Assembly (NCBI GenBank): GCA_025924845.1
Contig: JAICHN010000372.1
Location: forward strand, 1-5,176
DNA from: Chloroflexota bacterium
GTDB lineage: Bacteria > Chloroflexota > UBA5177 > JANWHV01
Direction of reading: 5' to 3'
Length of the DNA stretch: 5,176 nucleotides
Shown here: positions 1 to 5,176 of the stretch, piece after piece
Layout of the letters: the number at the start of each line of letters is the position of its first letter
How positions within the stretch are numbered: position 1 is the stretch's first letter
Notes under the pieces: model-generated
The model's input: only the letters and a program-made list of their open reading frames with translations
What the model was told of the DNA's origin: nothing
The model's database searches: none
Program-made: the position numbers and the translations under genes

Positions 1-672
1 GCCGATCAGGCCACGCAGGGCGTTCACCTCATGGACGAGATTATCCAGCAATACATCGGCATAGACATGGCGGATCTCCGGCGAGGACTCCGGGCCGAGC
101 GCCTCGCGCACCAGCGCCTCCTGGTCGGCAACAAGCGCGGCGAGCGTATCGGCGGGGATATCGGCATGGCGCGTCAGGCGATGGTGGCGCACGTAGGGCG
201 GCAGCGGCGCTTCCAGAGTGGTGATCCGCACCAGGCGCGGATCGCGCAGCCCGGCGACGAGCGGGCGGGCGCGCTCATACGCCGGGTCGAAGCGCTTCAT
301 GTTGCCCACCATCAGCACGACACCCGCCTGCGCGGCGGCGGCGATCATCGCATCGGCCTCGCGCAGCGTATAGCACATCGGTTTCTCGACAAAGACATGC
401 CGGCCGGCCTGGGCAGCCGCGATCATGGGCTGGGCATGATGCGCACCCGTGGTGAGGACCATGACGGCGTCCAGGTTCTCGGCCGACAGATCTTGCCATC
501 GCGTGTGACGGCAGGCCACGCCATAGTAGGCGCCGACCGCGTCAAGGGTCGCGGGCGAGAGGTCGCACAGGGCGGCGATCTCGAAGCGGTCGTCCAGTTC
601 GCGCAAATGAGGCAGGTGCATGACCTGCGCGATCAGCCCACAGCCCACGACGCCGACCCGCAGCCTACGCAT
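1..672 (-). CDS. Gfo/Idh/MocA-family NAD(P)-dependent oxidoreductase, C-terminus beyond window
   Basis: The minus-strand frame is open from the ATG at 672 to the window edge and gives the first 224 residues. Residues 5-15 (RVGVVGCGLIA) are the GxGxxA-type dinucleotide-binding turn of a Rossmann fold. D37 at the end of the second strand (AALCD) may contact the cofactor. EKP at 96-98 and VGNMKRFDPAY at 122-132 are the family signatures; the lysine of EKP is normally catalytic. The family oxidises or reduces sugars, inositols and related polyols in the cytosol, and members are usually about 330-380 residues, so roughly a third is missing here. An AAGGGAG Shine-Dalgarno stretch lies about 8 nt before the ATG. 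The permease remnant ends 61 nt upstream on the same strand, which suggests one sugar-uptake and catabolism operon. The substrate cannot be read from the sequence. The family call is firm. Confidence 0.93.
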   Translation of the reverse strand, partial: MRRLRVGVVGCGLIAQVMHLPHLRELDDRFEIAALCDLSPATLDAVGAYYGVACRHTRWQDLSAENLDAVMVLTTGAHHAQPMIAAAQAGRHVFVEKPMCYTLREADAMIAAAAQAGVVLMVGNMKRFDPAYERARPLVAGLRDPRLVRITTLEAPLPPYVRHHRLTRHADIPADTLAALVADQEALVREALGPESSPEIRHVYADVLLDNLVHEVNALRGLIG

Positions 673-733
673 CAGAGAGTCTCCCTTTCCTCATGGTGTT
701 GGTGTGCTGACGGTCGGCATCACGAGGCGCGCC

Positions 734-1053
734 CTACCGCCCCGCCAAGCCGGTGGTCACAATGCCGCGCATGAAGTAGCGCTGCGCGAAGAAGAACAGC
801 ACAATGACCGGCGCGATCATCGCCGCCGAAGCCGCCATCATATAGTTCCATAAGGTCTGCTGGTGGGCCAACTGAAACTGGCCGGGGCCCAGGGCGAGGG
901 TGAAGTTCTGGGGCGAGTTGATGTAGATTAGCGGACCGAGAAAATCGTTCCAGCTGTTGAGTACGTCGAAGATGGCAACCGTGGCCAGGGCCGCTGATGT
1001 GCGAACGAGGAAGCAGTCGCGCTTCCCCCATTCGATAAGGGCCGCCCCGCCAC
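734..1053 (-). pseudogene. Truncated CUT1 (MalG-like) sugar ABC transporter permease, C-terminal remnant
   Basis: The minus-strand frame ending at the TAG at 734-736 reads [20 protein letters not shown], then [15 protein letters not shown], a membrane segment [20 protein letters not shown], and the closing [15 protein letters not shown]. This is the C-terminal end of MalG-type permeases of carbohydrate ABC importers, about 85 residues of a normal 270-300. Upstream of about position 990 the similarity stops: no EAA loop and no earlier membrane helices are visible. The in-frame extension to a stop at 1103-1105 has no ATG, GTG or TTG start. A GGAGG followed 5 nt later by GTG (1053-1051) opens a different frame, [17 protein letters not shown], which could be the original N-terminal tail. 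That would mean an internal deletion of very roughly 550 bp that also shifted the frame. The limits given run from this possible start to the stop. The C-terminal identity is firm; the deletion model is inference. Confidence 0.8.
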
Positions 1054-1215
1054 ACTCACCTCCCCGAACGGAGCTTGAATCGATGGACGCAATAGAATGG
1101 TTTCATGCGCCCGACGCGGCCGGAAAGACGCCGGCATGCCTATTCCGTAGCGTGGAGACGGCATCGCCGCCGGTAGCGAGGGGCGAGCGAACGTGCAACA
1201 CACCTCCTCTCGTCA
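1054..1215. other. Leader of the minus-strand operon; no supported gene
   Basis: This stretch lies between the minus-strand promoter and the permease remnant. On the minus strand an AGGAGG sits at about 1203-1208, followed by possible GTG or TTG starts. The TTG frame stops after about 31 codons, and the GTG frame runs on as a composition-biased reading that overlaps the permease remnant in another phase. Neither resembles a known protein. It may be untranslated leader or the residue of lost transporter genes. Confidence 0.4.
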
Positions 1216-1229
1216 TGTAAGCGCTTAAC
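1216..1229. promoter_or_regulatory. LacI/GalR-type operator O1
   Basis: TGTAAGCGCTTAAC contains the perfect 10-bp palindrome TAAGCGCTTA (1218-1227) around a central CG, the hallmark of LacI-family operators. It matches the known GalR-type pattern TGTAANCGNTTACA at all but the last two positions. It overlaps the start point predicted for the minus-strand promoter (about 1226), which suits repression of the permease/oxidoreductase operon. The likely ligand is the repressor encoded at 2787-3875. Confidence 0.75.
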
Positions 1230-1232
1230 CTA

Positions 1233-1261
1233 AGCCTACAATGGCCATATTACGCTGTCAA
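1233..1261 (-). promoter_or_regulatory. Sigma70-type promoter for the permease/oxidoreductase operon
   Basis: On the minus strand a perfect TTGACA (1261-1256) is followed by a 17-bp spacer and TAGGCT (1238-1233), a weak 3/6 match to TATAAT. The predicted start falls inside operator O1. An alternative pairing slightly upstream is TTGGGT, 16 bp and TAATAT. The weak -10 lowers confidence, but the matching layout on the other strand supports it. Confidence 0.55.
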
Positions 1262-1291
1262 CGGCCGCACCCAACCGCTTTATGACCCTCC

Positions 1292-1320
1292 TTGACAGGG
1301 CAAAGTGAACCAATTACAGT
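1292..1320 (+). promoter_or_regulatory. Sigma70-type promoter for the hydrolase-repressor operon
   Basis: A perfect TTGACA (1292-1297), a 17-bp spacer and TACAGT (1315-1320, a 4/6 match to TATAAT) form a good housekeeping promoter. The expected start is near 1327, inside operator O2. Its -35 box lies only 30 bp from that of the divergent promoter. It probably drives the hydrolase and the repressor, leaving a leader of about 335 nt. Confidence 0.65.
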
Positions 1321-1325
1321 GATGA

Positions 1326-1340
1326 GGGTAAGCGCTTCCC
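1326..1340. promoter_or_regulatory. LacI/GalR-type operator O2
   Basis: GGGTAAGCGCTTCCC is a 15-bp palindrome around AAGCGCTT (1330-1337) with a single mismatched pair. It shares GTAAGCGCTT with O1, and their centres are 111 bp apart. It covers the predicted start of the plus-strand promoter, so bound repressor should block transcription, including that of its own gene. Two sites this far apart could be bridged by a DNA loop if the repressor forms dimers of dimers; that is inference. Confidence 0.75.
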
Positions 1341-1663
1341 GCGAAGGATAGACAGGGCACGGATGATCCGGCCGGTGGGGTACGAGTCGCGTCGCATGGC
1401 GGTATGCGGCTTGGAGAAACCGCGACTTGAGGACATGAGCGCCGAGCACCGAGCCATGAGGTACGCCGGCGTTACCCATGAGCGGCTTGGAGAGTATGGC
1501 GACCCCGACCGGCTGTCCGCGTAATCAAGAGGATGCAGACGAGATCGTCCTCGGAGCGAACTACTTCCCAGGGTCATCTAGAGTACGGCGCGCCGTCGGG
1601 AAAACGGATGCGGCCGGCCGGCGCGGTCGCCCATGGGCTGTGCCCACGCGGAGAGGCGATTGA
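1341..1663 (+). other. Long 5' leader of the hydrolase operon; no recognised gene
   Basis: About 320 bases separate operator O2 from the hydrolase start. The stretch has a possible 53-codon frame (listed separately) and a second frame whose TGA (1661-1663) directly abuts the hydrolase ATG. That second frame, from an ATG at 1496, includes the phrase EIVLGANYFPGS and then turns arginine-rich and looks non-coding. Structural elements are a nested hairpin (arms AGTCGCG 1385-1391 and CGCGACT 1421-1427, with CGCAT/ATGCG inside) and a 12-bp palindrome ACGGCGCGCCGT (1585-1596). I recognise no riboswitch class. It may be a decayed gene or an untranslated leader. Confidence 0.4.
1363..1524 (+). CDS. 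Possible small ORF, 53 residues, hypothetical or gene remnant
   Basis: This frame begins ATG (MIRPVGYESRRM), includes LEKPRLEDMSAEHRAMRY and ends GDPDRLSA before TAA. Its amino-acid mix, with many charged residues and few rare codons, is more protein-like than the other frames here. It is the first reading frame after the promoter and O2. There is no convincing Shine-Dalgarno: AGGG lies about 6 nt before the ATG. I see no membrane segment, signal peptide or recognised motif. It could be a short real gene, the 5' end of a gene that has lost the rest, or chance. The matching damage in the divergent operon makes a remnant plausible. Confidence 0.25.
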   Translation: MIRPVGYESRRMAVCGLEKPRLEDMSAEHRAMRYAGVTHERLGEYGDPDRLSA

Positions 1664-2725
1664 ATGAATCCTGCCACGAATCCCTTTTTCGAGCGCAACC
1701 TCTCCATGGGTGAATATCTCAAGCGGCGCTATGGGCGGATGGCCCAGGCTTTCGCCTGTGATGCGCGCGATAAGCAGACGTGGCTTCAGTGGTCGGCGCG
1801 GGCTCGTCCTGCCCTTTATGAAGCGATGGCGCCGTGGCCACAGCCGTGCCCCCTTGACGCGCTCGTGACCGACCGTGTGGCCTGCGACGGCTATGTGCGG
1901 GAGAGAGTGCTCTTTCGCGCTGAGCAAGACATGTGCATCCCGGCCTACCTCCTCATTCCCAGCGCGCCGGCGCCGGCTGGCGGGAATGGCTATCCAGTGA
2001 TGATCTGCCAGCACGGACATGGACACGGCAAGGACGATGTGGCGGGGATCACGCATGGGACGCTTGACCGCTGGGACACTCGACGTAGCCTGCGCTACGA
2101 TTATGGCCTGGCGCTGGTCCAACGCGGCTACGTTGTGATGGCAATGGATGCGCGCGGCTTTGGCGAGCGCGCCCTGGGCTATCCCCCTGGGAACGGAGAA
2201 TACGGCTGTAACACGGTCCAGATCAAAGCCCAACTCCTGGGCCTCAACCTCCTGACTCTCAACGTCTTTGACCTCATGCGCTGCGTGGACTACCTGCACA
2301 CCCGCCCCGAGGTCGACACCCAGCGACTGGGATGCGCCGGCCTTTCCTACGGGGGGACGCTCACGCTGTTCGCGACCGCGTTGGATGAGCGCATCGGCGC
2401 GGCCATCATCAGCGGCTATCTGGGCAGCCTCTGGGAACAAACCTTCGTGCGCGGTGACACCTGTGGCCAGCAAGTTGTCCCCAATCTCCTTGCCTGGGGC
2501 GAGCTCGCCGACGTGGCCTGCCTGATCGCGCCGCGTCCACTGCTGATCGAGAGCGGCACGGAAGATGAACTGTTTGACATCGAGGCGGCTCGCCGCGCCT
2601 GCGGCCGAGTCGAGCAAGTCTACGCGGCATTGAACGTGCCGGAGAGAATGGCCCACAACGTGTTTGAGGGAGGACACCGCTGGGATGGCACACACACCGA
2701 GGCGTGGTTGGAGCGCCGGCTCTAG
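1664..2725 (+). CDS. Alpha/beta hydrolase, acetyl-xylan esterase / dienelactone hydrolase-like
   Basis: A protein of 353 residues with a complete alpha/beta-hydrolase core and no signal peptide, so probably cytosolic. After a helical N-terminal region (about 1-80), strand VMICQHGHGHGK (112-123) supplies the oxyanion-hole loop. MAMDARGFGER (159-169) is the usual strand and turn. The nucleophile is S228 in the elbow GLSYGG (226-231). The acid is probably D301 in LLIESGTEDELF (293-304), and the histidine is H338 in EGGHRW (335-340). The layout fits the Abhydrolase_7/AXE1-like group, which includes sugar-ester deacetylases. A role in removing acyl groups from an imported sugar would suit the neighbours but is inference. 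GAGAGG lies 7 nt before the ATG, and a TGA abuts it. The repressor gene follows after 61 nt, probably in the same transcript. The fold and triad are firm; the substrate is unknown. Confidence 0.9.
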   Translation: MNPATNPFFERNLSMGEYLKRRYGRMAQAFACDARDKQTWLQWSARARPALYEAMAPWPQPCPLDALVTDRVACDGYVRERVLFRAEQDMCIPAYLLIPSAPAPAGGNGYPVMICQHGHGHGKDDVAGITHGTLDRWDTRRSLRYDYGLALVQRGYVVMAMDARGFGERALGYPPGNGEYGCNTVQIKAQLLGLNLLTLNVFDLMRCVDYLHTRPEVDTQRLGCAGLSYGGTLTLFATALDERIGAAIISGYLGSLWEQTFVRGDTCGQQVVPNLLAWGELADVACLIAPRPLLIESGTEDELFDIEAARRACGRVEQVYAALNVPERMAHNVFEGGHRWDGTHTEAWLERRL

Positions 2726-2786
2726 GGATGAAGCCGGGCGACATGCAGGTGCGGCGCGGGTCATCCGCGTAGGTCAGGAAAATGAC

Positions 2787-3875
2787 ATGGCCGATAAGAG
2801 CGTGACGATAGACGACGTGGCGCGGCGCGCCGGCCTATCGGTGGCCACGGTATCGCGCGTGATGCATGATAGCCCCCGCGTCAGTCCGGAGGCCCGGCAA
2901 CGGGTGCGCGACGCGGTAAAGGTGCTCGGTTACACGCCGAACGCATTGGCGCGGGGCCTGGCGATGAACAGTACATCGCATACGATCGGCGTATTGCTCA
3001 GTTCCATCGCCGATCCCTTCTGGGCCGAAGTGGCGCGCGGCATCGAGGACTACGCGCACCACGAGCACTACGCGGTCCTGATTGCCGGCTCCTATGAGGA
3101 CACCGAGCGCGAGCGCAGCGCTCTGCAGCTCTTTCAGTACAAGCGCGTCGATGGGATCATCGTGGGCGCCTCAAGCGGCGGCCCGGAGCTTCTCCACCAA
3201 CGGCACACCTTCGGCTTACCGGTCGTCTTCGTGAATAACGAGCATATCGAAGCAAACGACCCGACGAGCGATAGAGCGGATGGGCAGGGCCGACCCGGTG
3301 ACGGTACGGGGCGCGATAACTCCTACCTGGTAGCGCATGACGACCTGCAAGGGGCGATGCTGGCTGTCACATACCTGCTCGAACTAGGGCACCGGCGCAT
3401 CGCCTACATCGGCCCGCCGGGCCGAGCCAGTTCCGTGCGCCGCTGTACAGGGTACCAGCGGGCCATGGAACAGGCCGGCATGGCGCCTGATGATGACATG
3501 GTTGCCATTGCGGGCGAGGAAGCCAACGGGGGCGAGTTGGGAGCCTTCCGGCTGCTGGCCCGCCGGCCCGCGCCAACCGCGCTGTTCTGTTACGACGACA
3601 TGACGGCGCTTGGCGCTCTCCGCGCCGTCCGTGCGCTCAATCGACGGGTGCCGCTCGACGTCTCGGTGGTAGGATTCGACGATATCCCATTGGCCGGCTA
3701 TCTGGACCCGCCGCTCACCACGGTACGCCAGCCGATGTACGAGATGGGCCGTCAGGCAATGCATACGCTGCTCACCCTGCTGCGGGGCCAATCGGCGCCT
3801 TCCGCGATAACGATGTCCGGTGAACTGGTGGTACGACGTTCGAGCGCGGCGCCACCGACCGCGGTGCAGGCGTGA
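2787..3875 (+). CDS. LacI/GalR-family transcriptional repressor
   Basis: A protein of 362 residues. The N-terminal helix-turn-helix spans about 6-27 (VTIDDVARRAGLSVATVSRV), and the hinge helix includes NALARGLA (52-59). A periplasmic-binding-protein-like effector domain fills the rest, with the typical VVGFDDIPLAGYLDPPLTTV segment (F297-D299) and the closing ELVVRRSSAAPP. Recognition-helix residues V19-A20 equal those of E. coli GalR (SVATVSR), which binds TGTAANCGNTTACA-type sites. The two operators at 1216-1340 fit that pattern, so autoregulation and control of the divergent operon are likely, with a sugar as the inducer. A Gly/Asp-rich insertion at about 157-177 makes it longer than the usual 330-345 residues. 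I chose ATG 2787 because AGGA lies about 8 nt before it and the HTH follows directly; the in-frame ATG at 2664 lies inside the hydrolase gene. The effector is unknown. Confidence 0.95.
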   Translation: MADKSVTIDDVARRAGLSVATVSRVMHDSPRVSPEARQRVRDAVKVLGYTPNALARGLAMNSTSHTIGVLLSSIADPFWAEVARGIEDYAHHEHYAVLIAGSYEDTERERSALQLFQYKRVDGIIVGASSGGPELLHQRHTFGLPVVFVNNEHIEANDPTSDRADGQGRPGDGTGRDNSYLVAHDDLQGAMLAVTYLLELGHRRIAYIGPPGRASSVRRCTGYQRAMEQAGMAPDDDMVAIAGEEANGGELGAFRLLARRPAPTALFCYDDMTALGALRAVRALNRRVPLDVSVVGFDDIPLAGYLDPPLTTVRQPMYEMGRQAMHTLLTLLRGQSAPSAITMSGELVVRRSSAAPPTAVQA

Positions 3876-3900
3876 AGGAGGCGGCAGGAAAATTGTTCCC

Positions 3901-3946
3901 GGATCTATTGAGCGGATGAAGTTAATTTCATCCGCTCAATAGATCC
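3901..3946. terminator. Perfect 20-bp inverted repeat between convergent genes, likely bidirectional terminator
   Basis: Arms 3901-3920 and 3927-3946 are exact reverse complements around a 6-base loop (GTTAAT). The structure lies 25 nt after the repressor stop and 14 nt after the end of the convergent dioxygenase gene, where a shared terminator is expected. There is no long T run on the plus side (TCTTCCC). On the minus side a short TTTT follows about 7 nt later. The arms are AT-richer than their surroundings. Confidence 0.7.
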
Positions 3947-3960
3947 TCTTCCCACCTACC

Positions 3961-4962
3961 TTAGCGGGCAATTGCGCCCGTGAAAGGAAGAATCGGCTTG
4001 AGGCCGGCTTCGATTTCGGCCCGGCGCGGCTCGAGGAATGGGGGAAGTGCCAACGACTCACCGAGTTGCTCGACGTTCTCATCGGTGGCGAAGCCGGGGC
4101 CGTCCGTGGCAATCTCGAACAACACGCCACCCGGTTCGCGGAAGTAGAGGGAGCGGAAGTAGAAGCGGTCAATGACCGGCGTCACATTCAAGCCCGCCTG
4201 GGCCACCCGATCCCGCCAGGCCCGGTGCTCCTCGTCATTGGGAGTGCGGAAGGCCACGTGATGCACGCCGCCGGCCCCCACCATCCGTCCGAAGGGGAGG
4301 TCTGGGCGCTCGACCAGGCGCACCTCGGCACCCGGGCCGCCGGGGCCTACCTCGAGGGTCATCGCTTTGTGCCCGTCGGCGGTGTATTCGTCCGCCTTGG
4401 TAAAGCCCAGCACCTCGGTGAGCACATGGATGGTCGGCGCGAGATCATGAAGGCTGAGCGTCACCCCCTCCAGGCCGCGGATGCCCCAGGCGACAGGGAC
4501 GGTGCTCTTCGCCCAAGGCACGCCGGGGGCGACACCTGGTTGTCCGGCGGCCACGGTGTCATCGACTAATTCGAGGCGTTGGCCCTCCGGATCGCTGAAC
4601 GCCAAGACGGCGCGACCCGCCCGCTCGATGATCCCCTCGTGAGGCACGCCACACGCATCAAGGCGCGCCACCCACTGTTCAAGAGCCGCGCGGCCCGGTA
4701 CCCGAAACGCGGTGGCCGAGACCATGCCGGCGGCGGGACGGTGCCTGCCCACCTGGGCCCAGTCGAAGAAGGTCATATCAGTGCCGGGGTGCCCCACTTC
4801 GTCGGCGTAAAAGAGGTGGTAGGCCGAGACATCGTCCTGGTTGACCGTCTTCTTCACCAGGCGAAGGCCCAGAAGGTCCGTATAAAAGGCCACGTTACGG
4901 GAGGGATCGCTCGTCACGGCGGTCACATGATGCAGGCCGGTCAGTTTCATGGTCGTTTCCAT
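3961..4962 (-). CDS. Ring-cleaving dioxygenase, PcpA/LinE/MhqO-like (glyoxalase/VOC superfamily)
   Basis: A protein of 333 residues with two tandem VOC (glyoxalase-like) modules, about 6-135 and 160-290. The N-terminus LTGLHHVTAV and the repeated VHHVAF, with YFREPGGVLFEIATDGPGF near the end, mark the hydroquinone ring-cleaving group. Likely Fe(II) ligands are H12, H235 and E283, equivalent by spacing to H11, H227 and E276 of PcpA. R266 and Y273 fall where PcpA has second-sphere active-site residues. Members open hydroquinones, often chlorinated or methylated, with O2; MhqO relatives protect against quinone stress. The exact substrate is not readable. Start: ATG 4962 has GGGAAG just before it. 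ATG 4950 (MKLTGLHH) fits the family's usual N-terminus and is possible; TTG 4971 is less likely. The gene is divergent from the DUF971 gene and convergent with the repressor. Confidence 0.92.
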   Translation of the reverse strand: METTMKLTGLHHVTAVTSDPSRNVAFYTDLLGLRLVKKTVNQDDVSAYHLFYADEVGHPGTDMTFFDWAQVGRHRPAAGMVSATAFRVPGRAALEQWVARLDACGVPHEGIIERAGRAVLAFSDPEGQRLELVDDTVAAGQPGVAPGVPWAKSTVPVAWGIRGLEGVTLSLHDLAPTIHVLTEVLGFTKADEYTADGHKAMTLEVGPGGPGAEVRLVERPDLPFGRMVGAGGVHHVAFRTPNDEEHRAWRDRVAQAGLNVTPVIDRFYFRSLYFREPGGVLFEIATDGPGFATDENVEQLGESLALPPFLEPRRAEIEAGLKPILPFTGAIAR

Positions 4963-5037
4963 TCTTCCCAAGGGAATGTTCAGCGAAGCGGGCGCCCCGG
5001 TACCCTTCCAGAATGGTACACACAGGCGTCCATAAGA

Positions 5038-5057
5038 ATAGTTTGGACCTAAACTAT
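5038..5057. promoter_or_regulatory. Palindromic operator-like site between dioxygenase and DUF971 genes
   Basis: ATAGTTT (5038-5044) and AAACTAT (5051-5057) are a perfect inverted repeat around GGACCT. It lies 75 bp before the dioxygenase start and 28 bp before the DUF971 start, in a GC-poor patch. A TATTCT on the minus strand (5040-5035) could be the dioxygenase -10 and overlaps the palindrome. On the plus strand TAAACT (5050-5055) could serve the other gene. No good -35 is visible for either. A palindrome of this length with a 6-bp centre suits MarR-type dimers, which often control quinone-responsive dioxygenases. The regulator is not in the window. Confidence 0.55.
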
Positions 5058-5085
5058 CAGCTATGCAAGTAGGTGAGGTGACCTC

Positions 5086-5176
5086 GTGACAACGCCAAAC
5101 GGAGACGCGGCGCGACCCGCCGATATCGTGGTCGACCTTGAGGAAGGGTTGATGCGCATCGACTGGCTGGACGGCC
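5086..5176 (+). CDS. DUF971 (gamma-butyrobetaine hydroxylase-like N-terminal domain) protein, N-terminus only
   Basis: Only 30 codons are present before the window ends. From residue 12 the reading ADIVVDLEEGLMRIDWLDG matches the opening of the DUF971/GBBH-like_N domain, a small beta-rich domain with a strand ending in W-x-DG. The domain occurs alone in short bacterial proteins, beside iron-sulfur cluster genes, and at the front of gamma-butyrobetaine hydroxylases; which form this is cannot be seen. The GTG start at 5086 is supported by GAGGTG ending 5 nt before it. That Shine-Dalgarno lies in an 11-base palindrome, GAGGTGACCTC (5075-5085). A tiny upstream frame, ATG at 5063 reading MQVGEVTS, overlaps the start with its TGA. 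The call rests on a short match. Confidence 0.65.
   Translation, partial: MTTPNGDAARPADIVVDLEEGLMRIDWLDG

Noticed and set aside
31..774. Plus-strand open frame of 247 codons
   Set aside because: It is antisense to the Gfo/Idh/MocA gene, His/Arg-rich and without family features; the opposite strand carries clear motifs.
720..1203. Two minus-strand frames (720-1055 and 928-1203) read as whole proteins
   Set aside because: They are out of phase with the conserved permease C-terminus over most of their length. Only the first ~20 codons from GTG 1053 may matter, as the lost gene's start.
1585..1596. 12-bp palindrome ACGGCGCGCCGT as an operator
   Set aside because: It consists almost wholly of GC steps, which form palindromes easily in such DNA; there is no second copy and no promoter beside it.
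1574..2764. Minus-strand open frame of 396 codons
   Set aside because: It is longer than the hydrolase frame it opposes but has no recognisable domain, whereas the plus strand has a full catalytic triad and a good ribosome binding site.
2664..2786. Upstream in-frame ATG for the repressor, adding 41 residues
   Set aside because: It lies within the hydrolase gene, has no suitable ribosome binding site and adds residues not found before the LacI-family HTH.
3384..3791. Minus-strand frame of 135 codons
   Set aside because: It is antisense to the conserved effector domain of the repressor and has shadow-like composition.
4066..5052. Two plus-strand frames (4066-4569 and 4579-5052)
   Set aside because: Both are antisense to the well-supported dioxygenase and show no protein-like motifs.

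Overview
The window comes from a GC-rich bacterial chromosome with tightly packed genes. The mix of genes suits a heterotrophic soil or thermophilic bacterium: a GalR/LacI-type sugar regulator, a Gfo/Idh/MocA oxidoreductase, a CUT1 sugar ABC permease remnant, an acetyl-xylan-esterase-like hydrolase, a PcpA/MhqO-type dioxygenase and a DUF971 protein. Chloroflexota is my best guess from protein flavour alone; I cannot establish the taxon from the sequence.

Layout. Positions 1-672 (minus) hold most of a Gfo/Idh/MocA oxidoreductase that runs off the left edge. Positions 734-about 1053 (minus) hold the clear C-terminus of a MalG-like permease whose middle is missing, so it is a pseudogene. Positions 1216-1340 form a compact divergent control region. 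On each strand a perfect TTGACA -35 box lies 17 bp from a weaker -10, and a palindrome of the AAGCGCTT type sits over each expected transcription start. Positions 1341-1663 are a long leader with only doubtful small reading frames. Then come an alpha/beta hydrolase (1664-2725, plus) and, 61 nt later, a full-length LacI/GalR-family repressor (2787-3875, plus).

A perfect 20-bp inverted repeat (3901-3946) separates this cluster from a convergent ring-cleaving dioxygenase (3961-4962, minus). Upstream of the dioxygenase, a short divergent intergenic region carries an ATAGTTT/AAACTAT palindrome. The window ends in the first 30 codons of a DUF971 (GBBH-like N-terminal domain) protein (5086 onward, plus).

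How it fits together. The left two thirds look like a sugar-catabolism locus under one repressor, which probably controls both its own hydrolase-repressor operon and the divergent transporter/oxidoreductase operon. The transporter arm has been damaged by deletion, while the control region and the repressor look intact. The dioxygenase and the DUF971 gene form a separate unit, probably with its own regulator encoded elsewhere. I found no RNA gene, CRISPR array, transposase or origin. The most interesting points are the mirror-image promoter/operator pair that matches the repressor's GalR-like recognition residues, and the collapsed permease next to it.
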